From NCBI RefSeq assembly GCF_003477525.1, contig NZ_QUDO01000012.1:1-64000 (forward strand): a stretch of DNA of 64,000 nucleotides, written 5' to 3'. Made by a program: the position numbers and the translations under genes. Source of the DNA: Ruminococcus sp. AF41-9 (GTDB lineage: Bacteria > Bacillota > Clostridia > Lachnospirales > Lachnospiraceae). Shown here piece after piece: positions 17,240 through 26,159 of the stretch. Numbering within the stretch: position 1 is the first letter of the stretch; every line of letters begins with the position of its first letter. The notes below the pieces were generated by a model, which did no database searches, was not told the origin of the DNA, and worked only from the letters and a program-made list of their open reading frames with translations.

Positions 17240-18030
17240 CAGATTTCCACCTCCGTAGAAAGAAATACCGGACCGTCCTTACAGATTCTCTTATTGTGTA
17301 CGTTGCTGTGTGCATCTTTTTCTTTGGACTTGCACACACAGGCAAGGCAGGCACCGATACCGCATGCCATACGTTCCTCCAGGGAAATATAGCATTCGAT
17401 TCCGTTTTCTTCTGCATACTTTTTGATGGCACGAAGCATCGGAGTCGGTCCGCAGGCATAAATGATGTCTGCATTCAGAGCATTCTCTCTGATGGCATCC
17501 ATAACATTTCCCTTTGTCCCCACACTGCCGTCCTCTGTGGCAATGTAAAGAGTTCCTGCTGCCTCAAATTCCTCTTTCAGGAATGTGTGGCAGTCACGGT
17601 ATCCTGCTACGATCTGCTTCTTTTCGCATTTCATCTGTTTGGCCAGTTCCAGAATCGGAGGTACACCGATTCCACCGCCCATCAGGAAAACGCTTTTTCC
17701 TTCTGCTTTTTCCACCGGAAAACCATTTCCCAGCGGTCCGAGAACAGGGAGCGTATCTCCTGCTTTGAGCTGTGAAAATTCATCCGTTCCGGTTCCCTCT
17801 CCGGTCACTCTGTAAACGAGATGAAGTCTTTTATTTTCTTTGTCGATCTCGCAGAGACTGATCGGTCTTGGAAGAAGTTTGGATTTATCTTTTGTGTAAA
17901 GGGATACAAACTGACCCGGCTTCGCATCTGCTGCAATCCGGTCTGTCTGGATCCACATACTGTAAATACCTGCACCGATGCTCTTCTGACTGACAACAGT
18001 ACAGATTTCTCTTGTTTTCTCGCTGCTCAT
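17239..18030 (-). CDS. pyrK: Dihydroorotate dehydrogenase electron transfer subunit
   Basis: PyrK passes electrons from dihydroorotate dehydrogenase to NAD+ through FAD and a [2Fe-2S] cluster. The 263-aa protein has the FAD-binding RPISLCEID segment (about 55-63), the NAD-binding GGGIGVPPILELA, and a C-terminal cluster motif with cysteines in CGIGACLACVC and a fourth in RICKDGP. It sits directly between pyrF (10 bp) and pyrD. Confidence 0.95.
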   Translation of the reverse strand: MSSEKTREICTVVSQKSIGAGIYSMWIQTDRIAADAKPGQFVSLYTKDKSKLLPRPISLCEIDKENKRLHLVYRVTGEGTGTDEFSQLKAGDTLPVLGPLGNGFPVEKAEGKSVFLMGGGIGVPPILELAKQMKCEKKQIVAGYRDCHTFLKEEFEAAGTLYIATEDGSVGTKGNVMDAIRENALNADIIYACGPTPMLRAIKKYAEENGIECYISLEERMACGIGACLACVCKSKEKDAHSNVHNKRICKDGPVFLSTEVEI

Positions 18031-18040
18031 TTTTATCCTC

Positions 18041-18967
18041 CTAACGGTTATTTAAAGCACCGCTGATATCTTCGATCATATCTTTTACAGCCTGACGGGA
18101 TGCATCCGCATAGTTTAATTCACCAAAGGAAGCATATTTCTCCTGTTTGTAAGCTGCAATGATTCCACGGGAAGAGTTTACGATCGCACCGAGACCGTCT
18201 TCGTTAAAGAAGTGTACCAGATCTGCACCTTTACCGCCCTGTGCGCCATATCCAGGTACCAGGATAAATGTCTTCGGCATGATCTTACGGAGTGTTTTTC
18301 CCATTTCCGGATAAGTAGCACCTACTACGGCACCTACATAGCTGTAGCCATTACCCATATGTTCTTCTCCCCACTGGGCAACTTTCTCGCCAACCCACTC
18401 ATAGAGCGGACGTCCATCGATGATTCTGTCCTGGAATTCCCCGCTGGATGGGTTGGAAGTTTTTACCAGCACGAAGATACCTTTGTTTTCTTCTTTGCAT
18501 ACATTGATAAATGGTTTTACACCGTCTGATCCAAGGTATGGATTTACAGTTGCGAAGTCTTCGTCAAAACCTGCATATTTTTTGCTTCCCACCTGAACTT
18601 TTCCAAGGTGTCCGACTGCATATGCTGCAGAAGTAGAACCGATATCACCACGTTTGATGTCACCGATGATGACCAGACCTTTTTCTCTGCAATAGTCTAC
18701 TGTCTTTTTGTATGCCATCATTCCCGGAATGCCGAACTGCTCATACATGGCGATCTGTGGTTTCACTGCCGGAATCAGATCAGCTACCGCATCTACGATT
18801 CCTTTGTTGTACTGCCAGATTGCTTCTGCAGCACCTTCGAGTGTCTCACCCAGTTCAGAGAATGCTTTCTGCTGAATGTGCTGTGGGATATAGTTAAGCA
18901 TCGGGTCTAAGCCTACAACGATCGGTGCGTTTGTTTTCTGGATTTTTTCAATAAGTTTGTTGATCAT
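18041..18967 (-). CDS. pyrF: Orotidine 5'-phosphate decarboxylase (type 2)
   Basis: PyrF decarboxylates OMP to UMP. The 308-aa length and the GDIKRGDIGSTSAAYA active-site segment (about residues 97-112, catalytic lysine in DIKRGD) are typical of the longer type 2 family. VPGYGAQGG near residue 235 is the phosphate-binding loop. CAGGAGGAAAAATTC precedes the ATG. Confidence 0.96.
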   Translation of the reverse strand: MINKLIEKIQKTNAPIVVGLDPMLNYIPQHIQQKAFSELGETLEGAAEAIWQYNKGIVDAVADLIPAVKPQIAMYEQFGIPGMMAYKKTVDYCREKGLVIIGDIKRGDIGSTSAAYAVGHLGKVQVGSKKYAGFDEDFATVNPYLGSDGVKPFINVCKEENKGIFVLVKTSNPSSGEFQDRIIDGRPLYEWVGEKVAQWGEEHMGNGYSYVGAVVGATYPEMGKTLRKIMPKTFILVPGYGAQGGKGADLVHFFNEDGLGAIVNSSRGIIAAYKQEKYASFGELNYADASRQAVKDMIEDISGALNNR

Positions 18968-18990
18968 GAATTTTTCCTCCTGAAGTTATC

Positions 18991-19017
18991 GTTACTGTTC
19001 ACTTTGTGCCCGGTAAC
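18991..19017. repeat. 27-bp GTTACTGTTCAC-type palindrome
   Basis: Starts GTTACTGTTCAC and ends GGTAAC with a short centre; it can fold into a small hairpin. It lies in the 96-bp pyrC-pyrF spacer. The same 27-bp pattern recurs at 41231-41257 and 59606-59632. Confidence 0.55.
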
Positions 19018-19063
19018 AAGTTATATTCTTATGATCGCAGGCAGAAATTGCTGTCTGCTTTTA

Positions 19064-20350
19064 TTAAGCATTCTGGTAAACAACTTTTCCATCGCAGATG
19101 GTGTAAAGGATTTTTCCTTTTACTTTCCAGCCGTCAAACGGAGTGTTGCGTCCTTTGGATGCAAATTCATTCTTATCTATTGTATATTCGTGGTCGATAT
19201 CCGCAATGACAACATCTGCCGGATGTCCTTCCTGAATGGTGCCTCTGTCGATTCCGAGGATCTGTGCCGGGTTCCAGCTCATCTTCTCGATCAGCTGGGA
19301 AATGGTCAGGATTCCGGTTTCAACCAGTGCTGTATAAGAAAGAGCAAAGCTTGTCTCAATTCCTACGATACCAAAAGCTGCATTTCGGATGGAACCAGTT
19401 TTCTCAGGTACTGCATGTGGAGCGTGGTCTGTACTGATCACTTTGAAAGAACCGTCCTTCAGACCTGCAATCAGAGCCTCTACATCTTTCTTTGTACGAA
19501 GCGGAGGGTTCATCTTGTAATTCGGATCATCTCTCTCGATATCATCGGAAGTCAGGATAAAGTGATGCGGGCAAACTTCTGCTGTAATATTGTCCAGTCC
19601 TTCTTCTTTTACAATCTCCATCATTTTGGCAACACCTTCTGTGGAGCAGTGGCACAGATGCAGTCTCGCTTCTGTTTCTCTTGCCAGAAGGATATCTCTC
19701 GCTGCGATCACATCCTCAACCGCATTGCAGATACCAGGCAGGCCCAGTCTCTTTGCATTTTCATCGTCATTCATGCAGCCATCCCCGCGCAGATCAATGT
19801 CCTCACAGTGTGCAAAGATCGGAACATTCAACTCTTTTGCCACTACCATGGCTTCTTTGCAGAGCTTTGTGTTCATCACAGATTTTCCGTCTTCTGACAG
19901 AGCCGGGATTCCTGCTTTTACCATTCCTTCGATGTCAGAAAGCTGTTCGCCCTTTTCTCCCTGTGTGATGGCACCTGCCTGAAGCACATGAATGCCGGAA
20001 AGCTGTTCTGCTTTGTGATGTACATAATTAACACGGTCCGGATTGTCGATCACCGGTGTGGTGTTCGGCATGGCAACCACAGTTGTCACTCCGCCTCTTG
20101 CAGCAGCCCGTGAACCTGTCTCTATATCCTCTTTCTGTGTCTGTCCGGGATCTCTGAAATGCACATGAAGATCGATCAGTCCCGGCATAACCAGGCAGCC
20201 TTTTGCATCGATCACCCTGTCACTCTTGTCCTTTACAGCAAGTTTCTCACCAATCTCTGTGATCACTCCATCTTCCAGATAAATATCGCCTTTTTTATCA
20301 GTACTGGTGGCCGCATCCACAATACGTCCGCCCTGAATCAAAATACCCAT
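19064..20350 (-). CDS. pyrC: Dihydroorotase
   Basis: PyrC is a zinc amidohydrolase that closes carbamoyl-aspartate to dihydroorotate. The 428-aa length fits class I. The zinc-binding HVHFRDPG motif is at residues 61-68, further metal histidines lie in FAHCEDIDL and LCHCSTEG, and the catalytic STDHAPH is near residue 305. It is the first gene of pyrC-pyrF-pyrK-pyrD-pyrE. Aspartate transcarbamylase and carbamoyl-phosphate synthase genes are not in the window. Confidence 0.96.
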   Translation of the reverse strand: MGILIQGGRIVDAATSTDKKGDIYLEDGVITEIGEKLAVKDKSDRVIDAKGCLVMPGLIDLHVHFRDPGQTQKEDIETGSRAAARGGVTTVVAMPNTTPVIDNPDRVNYVHHKAEQLSGIHVLQAGAITQGEKGEQLSDIEGMVKAGIPALSEDGKSVMNTKLCKEAMVVAKELNVPIFAHCEDIDLRGDGCMNDDENAKRLGLPGICNAVEDVIAARDILLARETEARLHLCHCSTEGVAKMMEIVKEEGLDNITAEVCPHHFILTSDDIERDDPNYKMNPPLRTKKDVEALIAGLKDGSFKVISTDHAPHAVPEKTGSIRNAAFGIVGIETSFALSYTALVETGILTISQLIEKMSWNPAQILGIDRGTIQEGHPADVVIADIDHEYTIDKNEFASKGRNTPFDGWKVKGKILYTICDGKVVYQNA

Positions 20351-20387
20351 GCAGTTATCTCCCTTCGTTCTGGTCTGATGTATTTAA

Positions 20388-20440
20388 GTTTCCTGTTCAC
20401 ATGCTGTTATCCCACGAAATGTGCCGCTGTGAACAGGAAC
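20388..20440 (-). promoter_or_regulatory. Hairpin in the pyrC leader
   Basis: A 13-bp stem (GTTCCTGTTCACA / TGTGAACAGGAAAC) lies about 40 bp upstream of pyrC. It is not followed by a T-tract, and no PyrR-binding consensus is recognisable, so its role is unknown. A weak -10 (TATTAT at 20478-20483) with a poor -35 (20501-20506) lies just upstream. Confidence 0.5.
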
Positions 20441-20540
20441 TGTTGAGCGGATATCTGCAATCCGCTTTCTGATATACATAATACACGAAACCGTCTGTTT
20501 AATAAAGTCCTTTTTTTACTCCCTCAGGGTGTTTTTCTGC

Positions 20541-20569
20541 TTGACAATTCAAAAAGCGGGAGATATAAT
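20541..20569 (+). promoter_or_regulatory. Promoter of cspA
   Basis: Consensus TTGACA (20541-20546) and TATAAT (20564-20569) are 17 bp apart. The transcript would carry a leader of about 130 nt, including the inverted repeat GATTATAT / ATATATAATC at about 20613-20634. Long structured leaders are typical of cold-shock mRNAs. Confidence 0.85.
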
Positions 20570-20704
20570 CAACTCATATCTGGATTATTTTGTATAGTCA
20601 CTGGTTTTTAGAGATTATATAAGAATATATAATCTGTAAAATCTGGTGATTTTTTTATTGCCAGAAAGCTTTTTAATTTTTTTATTTTTTATGGAGGTAA
20701 CAAC

Positions 20705-20905
20705 ATGAACAAGGGAACTGTAAAATGGTTCAACGCAGAAAAAGGTTACGGATTTATCACTGGTGAAGACGGTGCAGACGTATTTGTACATTTCTCCGCT
20801 ATCAATGGTGAAGGATTCAAATCCCTTGAAGAAGGCCAGGCTGTAACATACGACTTAACAGAAGGCGCACGTGGCATGCAGGCTGCAAACGTTACAAAAT
20901 TATAA
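20705..20905 (+). CDS. Cold shock protein CspA family
   Basis: This 66-aa protein is a single OB-fold RNA/DNA chaperone. The RNP1 motif is KGYGFI (about residues 13-18) and RNP2 is VFVHFS (27-32). GGAGG lies 7 bp upstream of the ATG. It is monocistronic, with its own promoter, a long leader and a strong terminator at 20975. Confidence 0.96.
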   Translation: MNKGTVKWFNAEKGYGFITGEDGADVFVHFSAINGEGFKSLEEGQAVTYDLTEGARGMQAANVTKL

Positions 20906-20974
20906 TTCATAATTTCCGTTAACGTAAGAGGATTGAATTCCGAACTTTCACAATACGGATTAAACCTCAAAAAA

Positions 20975-21001
20975 ATCCCCGGATTCGTCCGGGGATTTTT
21001 T
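20975..21001. terminator. Bidirectional terminator between cspA and the convergent gene
   Basis: An ATCCCCGGA / TCCGGGGAT stem with a TTCG tetraloop is flanked by A6 on one side and T6 on the other. It can end cspA on the plus strand and the 21022-21462 gene on the minus strand. Confidence 0.9.
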
Positions 21002-21021
21002 ATTGCAGTTATTACAGTTCT

Positions 21022-21462
21022 TTAGTTTTCTGACTGTGTATCATCTGCAGAGCTTTCAGCATCTGTAGATTCTTCTGTCTCTGTGTCGTCAGCAGATGCG
21101 GTATCTGCTTCAGCGTCACTGTCTGTTTCAGCATCTGTCACATCTTCTGTGCTTTCGCTGTCTGTTGTATCTGCATCCTCTGTGGTGTCTGCATCTTCCT
21201 CAGTATCTGCATCTGTTGTATCGGCTGACAGGCCGGAAATGTAATTATCAAGTGCAGTAGTATCCATTACTGTATTCTGAACAACATTTTCTTTGGCTCC
21301 TGCTACTTTTACATATGCAGAATATCCGATCCATGCAACAATTACAACACAGATAAATGCCCATGCAAACATTTCCAGTCCAAAAAGAAGTTTCTCTTTT
21401 TTGTCTGCTTTGTTATGATTTCCTTTTCTGACCTTATAAGCATCGACTTTTTTCTGGCTCAT
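21022..21462 (-). CDS. Single-pass membrane protein with acidic low-complexity tail
   Basis: This 146-aa protein has a basic N-terminus (MSQKKVDAYKVRKGNHNKADKK), one membrane helix (about residues 27-50), and a long tail almost wholly of Asp, Glu, Thr, Ser and Ala (residues about 80-146). The start at 21462 has AGGAG 7 bp upstream; a start six codons earlier lies on the ribosome-binding site itself. Similarity by composition is unreliable, so I assign no function. The topology puts the acidic tail outside the cell if the basic end stays in the cytoplasm. Confidence 0.7.
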   Translation of the reverse strand: MSQKKVDAYKVRKGNHNKADKKEKLLFGLEMFAWAFICVVIVAWIGYSAYVKVAGAKENVVQNTVMDTTALDNYISGLSADTTDADTEEDADTTEDADTTDSESTEDVTDAETDSDAEADTASADDTETEESTDAESSADDTQSEN

Positions 21463-21543
21463 GATAGATCTCCTTTGCATCTCATATTTCGTATTTTCTG
21501 ATTATAGCACACTTTTCTGCAAAAGAAAATAGCCAATCTGTTG

Positions 21544-22383
21544 TTATACAGCAACGATCACGCCACCGTCATTGGCATACATGGAGCTTACACCTGCAGT
21601 ATCCAGAACTATGATCTTCGCAAGCTTCATTCTCTCTTCAAAAGCTTCTTTGAGCACCTGTGCTCTCGCAGGACAGTTACAGTGGCTGATAGCGAGAACT
21701 TTGTCCGCACTGTCCGGAGTTTTTGCAATTACCTGTTCTACCATTTTGATCATGGCACGGTTCATTCCTCTTGCCTGGTCTAACTGGCAGATGCTTCCCT
21801 CATCCGTGGAACCCATGACCGGTTTAATCTTCAGGGCACTTGCAACAAGGGCTTTCACTTTACTCAGACGGCCATTTTTCCTCAGCGTATCCAGATTCTC
21901 AAGTACGAAGAAGGTATGCTGTCCTTCAATATAACGGTCTACTGTAGAAACGACTTCTTCAAAACTCATTCCCGCTTCTTCACATTCCTGAATTTTAGCT
22001 GCGATCAGTGTCTGACCGATGGATGCGGAACAGGAATTAAATACGTGTATTTTTTTCTCCGGGTGATCTTCCAGAAGGAGATTTTTGCCCAGAAGTGCGC
22101 TGTTATAGGAGCCACTTAACTCTGATGAGAGAGTCACTGCATAAATATGCTCTGCCTCGCAGTCATAGGCTTTCATATATCTCTCCGGTGACGGGCAGGC
22201 TGATTTCGGACATTCCGGATAGTCCGCCACTTTCTTAAGAAAGCTTAACTGGTCAAAAGTTTCATCATCTATGATCTGATCTGCACCTACCATCAGTGTC
22301 AGTGGTACGGATTCAAAACGTTCATCATCTTTCCATTCGTTTAAAAGTTCTCCACAACTATCTATGACAATCTTATATCTCAA
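21544..22383 (-). CDS. DegV family fatty-acid-binding protein
   Basis: DegV (FakB-like) proteins bind fatty acids and present them to the kinase FakA for phosphorylation. The 279-aa protein shows the DegV fold: N-terminal KIVIDSCGEL, the TLSSELSGSYNSA segment near residue 83, and the HTFFVLENLDTLRKNGRLS region near 160. The usual second lipid-site residues cannot be checked by eye. It is divergent from the DUF5721-like gene. Confidence 0.9.
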   Translation of the reverse strand: MRYKIVIDSCGELLNEWKDDERFESVPLTLMVGADQIIDDETFDQLSFLKKVADYPECPKSACPSPERYMKAYDCEAEHIYAVTLSSELSGSYNSALLGKNLLLEDHPEKKIHVFNSCSASIGQTLIAAKIQECEEAGMSFEEVVSTVDRYIEGQHTFFVLENLDTLRKNGRLSKVKALVASALKIKPVMGSTDEGSICQLDQARGMNRAMIKMVEQVIAKTPDSADKVLAISHCNCPARAQVLKEAFEERMKLAKIIVLDTAGVSSMYANDGGVIVAV

Positions 22384-22561
22384 TTATATCGTCCTCTTTT
22401 CCATTATATGTAGTTTTTAATACCAGATATATATTATCATAATGCTACCTGTTTGAAAAGACTTTTTCTCAAAAACTCTGTTCTTTTTTTTTAAAGTGAT
22501 TTATAATAGAAAAACACCTGTAATTTCGGAAACAAAAATAAGAAAATAAGAAAGGATTCCC

Positions 22562-23062
22562 ATGCTTGCCTTAAAGATTATTGATGTAAAAGATTTTATG
22601 AACAAACTTCTGATCGGTGAAGTATTTGACCGTTTTTTTCTTGTGGAAGCCTCAGTGACCACATTTAACGTGTTTACCATAGACGGAAGACTTCAGCAGG
22701 ATTTCTTTGATACTGACACTGCTGACTCGTTAAAGAGCAAGAGTATAGATTATTCCCTGTGGCGTGACGTGAAACCCTACTGTTTCTCCGTCATCCGCGG
22801 CAAACGCACACCTTTAGGATTCAAGATTATTTTTCAGCTTTCCAGTCATCAGGCTCAGAAACTACTGAGTGGCACAGAAAACAATTCTATCACTCCTGTT
22901 TGTAACTTTTGTTTAAACATCCAGTATAAAAATCAGGTACTTTTATGTACAACCGGTGTTTCGTATTCTTCTTTTTCACTTGACAGACAGCCCGAGCATC
23001 TCTGGGATGAAACGATCTGCAGTTTTTTTACCAGCAGACAGATTCCTTTTGAAAAGCTGTAA
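22562..23062 (+). CDS. DUF5721-like protein
   Basis: This 166-aa protein begins MLALKIIDVKDFMNKLLIGEVFD and resembles a Lachnospiraceae family that I believe is DUF5721. It has no signal peptide or membrane segment. Function is unknown. GAAAGGATTCCC precedes the ATG. It is one of few plus-strand genes and is transcribed alone, divergently from degV. Confidence 0.7.
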   Translation: MLALKIIDVKDFMNKLLIGEVFDRFFLVEASVTTFNVFTIDGRLQQDFFDTDTADSLKSKSIDYSLWRDVKPYCFSVIRGKRTPLGFKIIFQLSSHQAQKLLSGTENNSITPVCNFCLNIQYKNQVLLCTTGVSYSSFSLDRQPEHLWDETICSFFTSRQIPFEKL

Positions 23063-23117
23063 AAAACTCCTGCAGCTTTTCTCCCTTTTCCCCATCCGGA
23101 ATCAGACCACACTGCAT

Positions 23118-23468
23118 TTACTGATTCGCAGCCTGATCCTCAGTATGTCCTGTACTGTACAGGTAGTACGCCAGAATATCTATGAATTCACTATTTGTAG
23201 GTTTATCTTCCATGGTACATCCTGCAATTTCTTCCAGCACATCCTTATGACTTTCCCAACAGAGATTGATCAATGTTCTTATGTTGTGTTCCACATTAGA
23301 AGGCGTAGATTTATATTTTCTCGCAACGATCGGATAAATATCTTTCGTGATCTTTACGGGACGTTCCTGAATTTTTTGCGCCATTCTTACAGCTTCCGCA
23401 ACATAATAATAGCCTTTGTATTTTGATGTTGCTCCTAATTTTCTGGTCAAACCATAAACTTCACTCAT
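23118..23468 (-). CDS. Stand-alone Spo0A-type C-terminal DNA-binding domain protein
   Basis: This 116-aa protein matches the effector (DNA-binding) domain of Spo0A, the sporulation master regulator, but has no receiver domain. Recognisable parts are KLGATSKYKGYYYVAEAV, the PVKITKDIYPIVARKYKSTPSNVEHNIR recognition-helix region (about 37-65), and SEFIDILAYYL near the end. The whole ORF is the domain alone, with AGGAGG 7-9 bp before the ATG, so it is not a truncated spo0A. It may bind 0A-box-like sites without phosphorelay control; this is inference. Confidence 0.85.
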   Translation of the reverse strand: MSEVYGLTRKLGATSKYKGYYYVAEAVRMAQKIQERPVKITKDIYPIVARKYKSTPSNVEHNIRTLINLCWESHKDVLEEIAGCTMEDKPTNSEFIDILAYYLYSTGHTEDQAANQ

Positions 23469-23491
23469 ATCTGTTTCCTCCTAACTATTCT

Positions 23492-23604
23492 CCAATACGC
23501 AGATCATCTGCTTTCCTGTATTGGTTGATTTTCTCATTTACACACATTTTCTTTTTTTATTTCAGCATCATCCGTTTTTTTCTGTTCGGATCACATACTG
23601 AAAT
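23492..23604 (-). promoter_or_regulatory. Structured leader of the Spo0A-domain gene
   Basis: Two hairpins lie in the roughly 235-nt leader. One (23559-23604) pairs ATTTCAG / CTGAAAT and GATCCG / CGGAT. The other (23492-23524) pairs CCAATAC / GTATTGG and GCAGA / TCTGC and ends just before the ribosome-binding site. No known riboswitch class is recognised. The rest of the 23469-23911 gap holds the promoter and the htpG terminator. Confidence 0.5.
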
Positions 23605-23709
23605 ATTTAAATGAAAACTTTGCGTTTTCGTTACTCGGAAATATTTTTGCGTCACATTTGTTCATTGTTTTTCACAGAAAAACGTAGTTTTTTGAATATC
23701 AGCAATTTA

Positions 23710-23738
23710 ATCTTAAAAATTTCTCCTGCATTTGTCAA
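23710..23738 (-). promoter_or_regulatory. Promoter of the Spo0A-domain gene
   Basis: TTGACA (23733-23738) and TAAGAT (23710-23715) are 17 bp apart on the minus strand, just after the htpG terminator. Confidence 0.75.
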
Positions 23739-23750
23739 GACGAAATGTAG

Positions 23751-23788
23751 AAAAAGAACAGCCCAGATTGTTCATCGCGGGCTGTTCT
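23751..23788 (-). terminator. Terminator of htpG
   Basis: A perfect 10-bp stem (AGAACAGCCC / GGGCTGTTCT) is followed by TTTTC on the minus strand. Confidence 0.75.
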
Positions 23789-23911
23789 CTCCTATTTTTG
23801 TACTTTTTCAGTCATTTTTCAACATTTTTCTCCGCCGGAACCGATTATGCTGCCATTTACCGGCAGTATCCCGCGAAGTGTTTTTCATAAGTGACGTCAC
23901 AGAAAAACCGT

Positions 23912-25999
23912 TTATTTTGTGATCATCATTAAGATTTCGTTGCTTCTCTGAACGAATCTTGTCATTTCATCCGGTGAAAGCTGTTTATGGCTCATCATTG
24001 CCAGATCATAGAGCTGCTCACAGATAAGCGGAGCTTTGTCGGATTCTTTATTTTCTGCCAGATATTTCACCAGTGGATGATTTGCATTCAGAACCAGTGT
24101 CTCCTGACCACCGAACATGTTCGGGTCCATTCCGTACATATTGTACATCTTCATCATATCCTGCATACGGCGGCTCTCCTCAGAAAGTGTCATCATTGCG
24201 GATACATTCTCATTCTTCAGATTCTCAACATGTACTTCCAGTTTGTCTTTATGAAGGTTCTTGCGGAAGAGTTCTGTCAGTGCTTTTACTGTTTCTTCGT
24301 CTGTGGTTCCTTCGCCCTTCATCTCTTCTGTCAGGTCTGCGTCAATACGTTTGAACTGAACTTCCTGATTTTTCTGTTCCAGGCTGGAGATGAACGCACT
24401 GTCAATGTTGTGTTTCAGGATAACAGCATCTTTTCCTGCTTCTCTGAACATATTGATGTACTGACTCTGCTGAACTTCATCCGTTACATAGTATACGGTT
24501 GTTTTTTCCGGTTCTTTTTCTTCTGTAGTATCTTTCTTTTCTTCGGAAGCTGCTGTATCTTCTGTCTTTTCTTCTGTGCTCTGTGTTTCTGCATCTTCTG
24601 TCACTTTTTTGTTTTCTTCGATGCAGTCTTTGAGTGTCAGATATTTGCCGTCAAGGTTCTTAAAGAGTACATAATCGCCCATCTTATCTGCAAATTTGGT
24701 ATCTTTGATGCAGCCATATTTGATGAACGGGCTGATGTCATCCCAGTATTTCTCATAGGATTCACGGTCAGTCTTGCACATTCCGGTGAGCTTGTCTGCT
24801 ACTTTCTTGGAAATGTACTCGGAAATTTTCTGTACAAATCCATCATTCTGCAGCGCACTTCTGGAAACGTTCAGCGGAAGGTCCGGGCAGTCGATAACAC
24901 CTTTCAGAAGAAGAAGGAATTCCGGAATCACTTCTTTGATATTATCTGCAATAAATACCTGGTTGTTATACAGTTTGATGGTTCCTTCGATAGAATCATA
25001 TTCTGTATTGATCTTCGGGAAGTACAGGATACCTTTTAAGTTAAACGGATAATCCATGTTCAGATGGATCCAGAACAGAGGCTCCTTGTAATCCATAAAT
25101 ACTTTACGGTAAAATTCTTTATATTCATCGTCTGTGCATTCATTCGGATGTTTCATCCACAGAGGATTGATATCGCTGATGGAAACCGGACGTTTGTTGA
25201 TCTTTACCTTATCCTTTGCAGGAGAAACTTCAACAACTTCTTTTTCGCCGTTTTCGTTCTCTTTCTCCTCTGTCTTTGCTTCTTCATGAATATGTTCTAC
25301 GACAACATCGTCATCTCTTAATTCTGATTCGTCAATTGTCTCATATTCCTGCGGTGCATTCGCTTTGGACAGATAAATGTGAACCGGCATGAAGGAGCAG
25401 TATTTCTCCAGAATCTCACGCATACGGTATTCATTTGCAAATTCCAGGCAGTCTTCATTCAGGAACAGTGTAATCTCTGTACCAACTGTATTCTTGTTAC
25501 CTTCCTGCATATCATACTCTGTTCCGCCATCGCAGGTCCAGTGTACAGGCTGTGCACCCTCTGTATAGGAAAGAGTGTCAATGTGTACTTCGTCTGCTAC
25601 CATGAATGCAGAATAGAAACCGAGTCCGAAATGACCGATGATCTGATCATCTGTTGTCTTGTCTTTATATTTCTCAAGGAACTGAGTTGCACCGGAAAAA
25701 GCAATCTGGGTAATGTATTTCTCCACTTCCTCAGCAGTCATACCAATACCATTATCGATAAATTTCAGAGTCTTCTCATCCGGGTTTACGATCACCTGAA
25801 TCTCAGGTTTGTATCCTTCCGGAAAACTGTACTCACCCATTACTTCCAGTTTTTTCAGTTTTGTAATAGCATCGCATCCATTGGAAACCAGCTCTCTTAC
25901 AAAAATATCATGGTCTGAATACAGCCATTTCTTAATGATTGGGAAAATATTTTCACTGTTGATTGATAAACTTCCATGTTTTACAGCCATGCTGTCCAC
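23912..25999 (-). CDS. htpG: Molecular chaperone HtpG (Hsp90 family)
   Basis: HtpG is the bacterial Hsp90, an ATP-driven cytoplasmic chaperone. The GHKL ATP-binding motifs are visible: RELVSNGCDA near residue 38, DNGIGM near 83, and GHFGLGFYSAF near 123. At 695 aa it is about 70 residues longer than the E. coli protein. Two charged insertions account for this: one around residues 215-255 between the N and middle domains (rich in E and K), the other around 465-500. It is transcribed alone under a CIRCE operator. Confidence 0.96.
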   Translation of the reverse strand: MDSMAVKHGSLSINSENIFPIIKKWLYSDHDIFVRELVSNGCDAITKLKKLEVMGEYSFPEGYKPEIQVIVNPDEKTLKFIDNGIGMTAEEVEKYITQIAFSGATQFLEKYKDKTTDDQIIGHFGLGFYSAFMVADEVHIDTLSYTEGAQPVHWTCDGGTEYDMQEGNKNTVGTEITLFLNEDCLEFANEYRMREILEKYCSFMPVHIYLSKANAPQEYETIDESELRDDDVVVEHIHEEAKTEEKENENGEKEVVEVSPAKDKVKINKRPVSISDINPLWMKHPNECTDDEYKEFYRKVFMDYKEPLFWIHLNMDYPFNLKGILYFPKINTEYDSIEGTIKLYNNQVFIADNIKEVIPEFLLLLKGVIDCPDLPLNVSRSALQNDGFVQKISEYISKKVADKLTGMCKTDRESYEKYWDDISPFIKYGCIKDTKFADKMGDYVLFKNLDGKYLTLKDCIEENKKVTEDAETQSTEEKTEDTAASEEKKDTTEEKEPEKTTVYYVTDEVQQSQYINMFREAGKDAVILKHNIDSAFISSLEQKNQEVQFKRIDADLTEEMKGEGTTDEETVKALTELFRKNLHKDKLEVHVENLKNENVSAMMTLSEESRRMQDMMKMYNMYGMDPNMFGGQETLVLNANHPLVKYLAENKESDKAPLICEQLYDLAMMSHKQLSPDEMTRFVQRSNEILMMITK

Positions 26000-26096
26000 A
26001 CTCCTTTAATCTCTTTTTTTTGCTGTTTTCTTATTTTTTATTCCTGACAGTTTCTTTTTATCTGATATTTTTTCCGAAACTGCATCTCTGAATGAT

Positions 26097-26125
26097 ATAG
26101 TAATACCATTTTGCGAAAAAGTCAA
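26097..26125 (-). promoter_or_regulatory. Promoter of htpG
   Basis: TTGACT (26120-26125) and TACTAT (26097-26102) are 17 bp apart on the minus strand, about 95 bp upstream of the start codon. Confidence 0.8.
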
Positions 26126-26132
26126 GGAAAAA

Positions 26133-26159
26133 TTAGCACTCATTTTAATTGAGTGCTAA
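26133..26159. promoter_or_regulatory. CIRCE operator (HrcA site) upstream of htpG
   Basis: The inverted repeat TTAGCACTC-N9-GAGTGCTAA is a perfect match to the CIRCE consensus bound by the heat-shock repressor HrcA. It lies 7 bp upstream of the htpG -35 box. The remaining part of the 26000-26400 gap is T-rich with no ORF, apart from the terminator at 26290. Confidence 0.95.

Noticed and set aside
20388..20440. PyrR-binding attenuator in front of pyrC
   Set aside because: The hairpin lacks the PyrR recognition consensus and a terminator T-tract.
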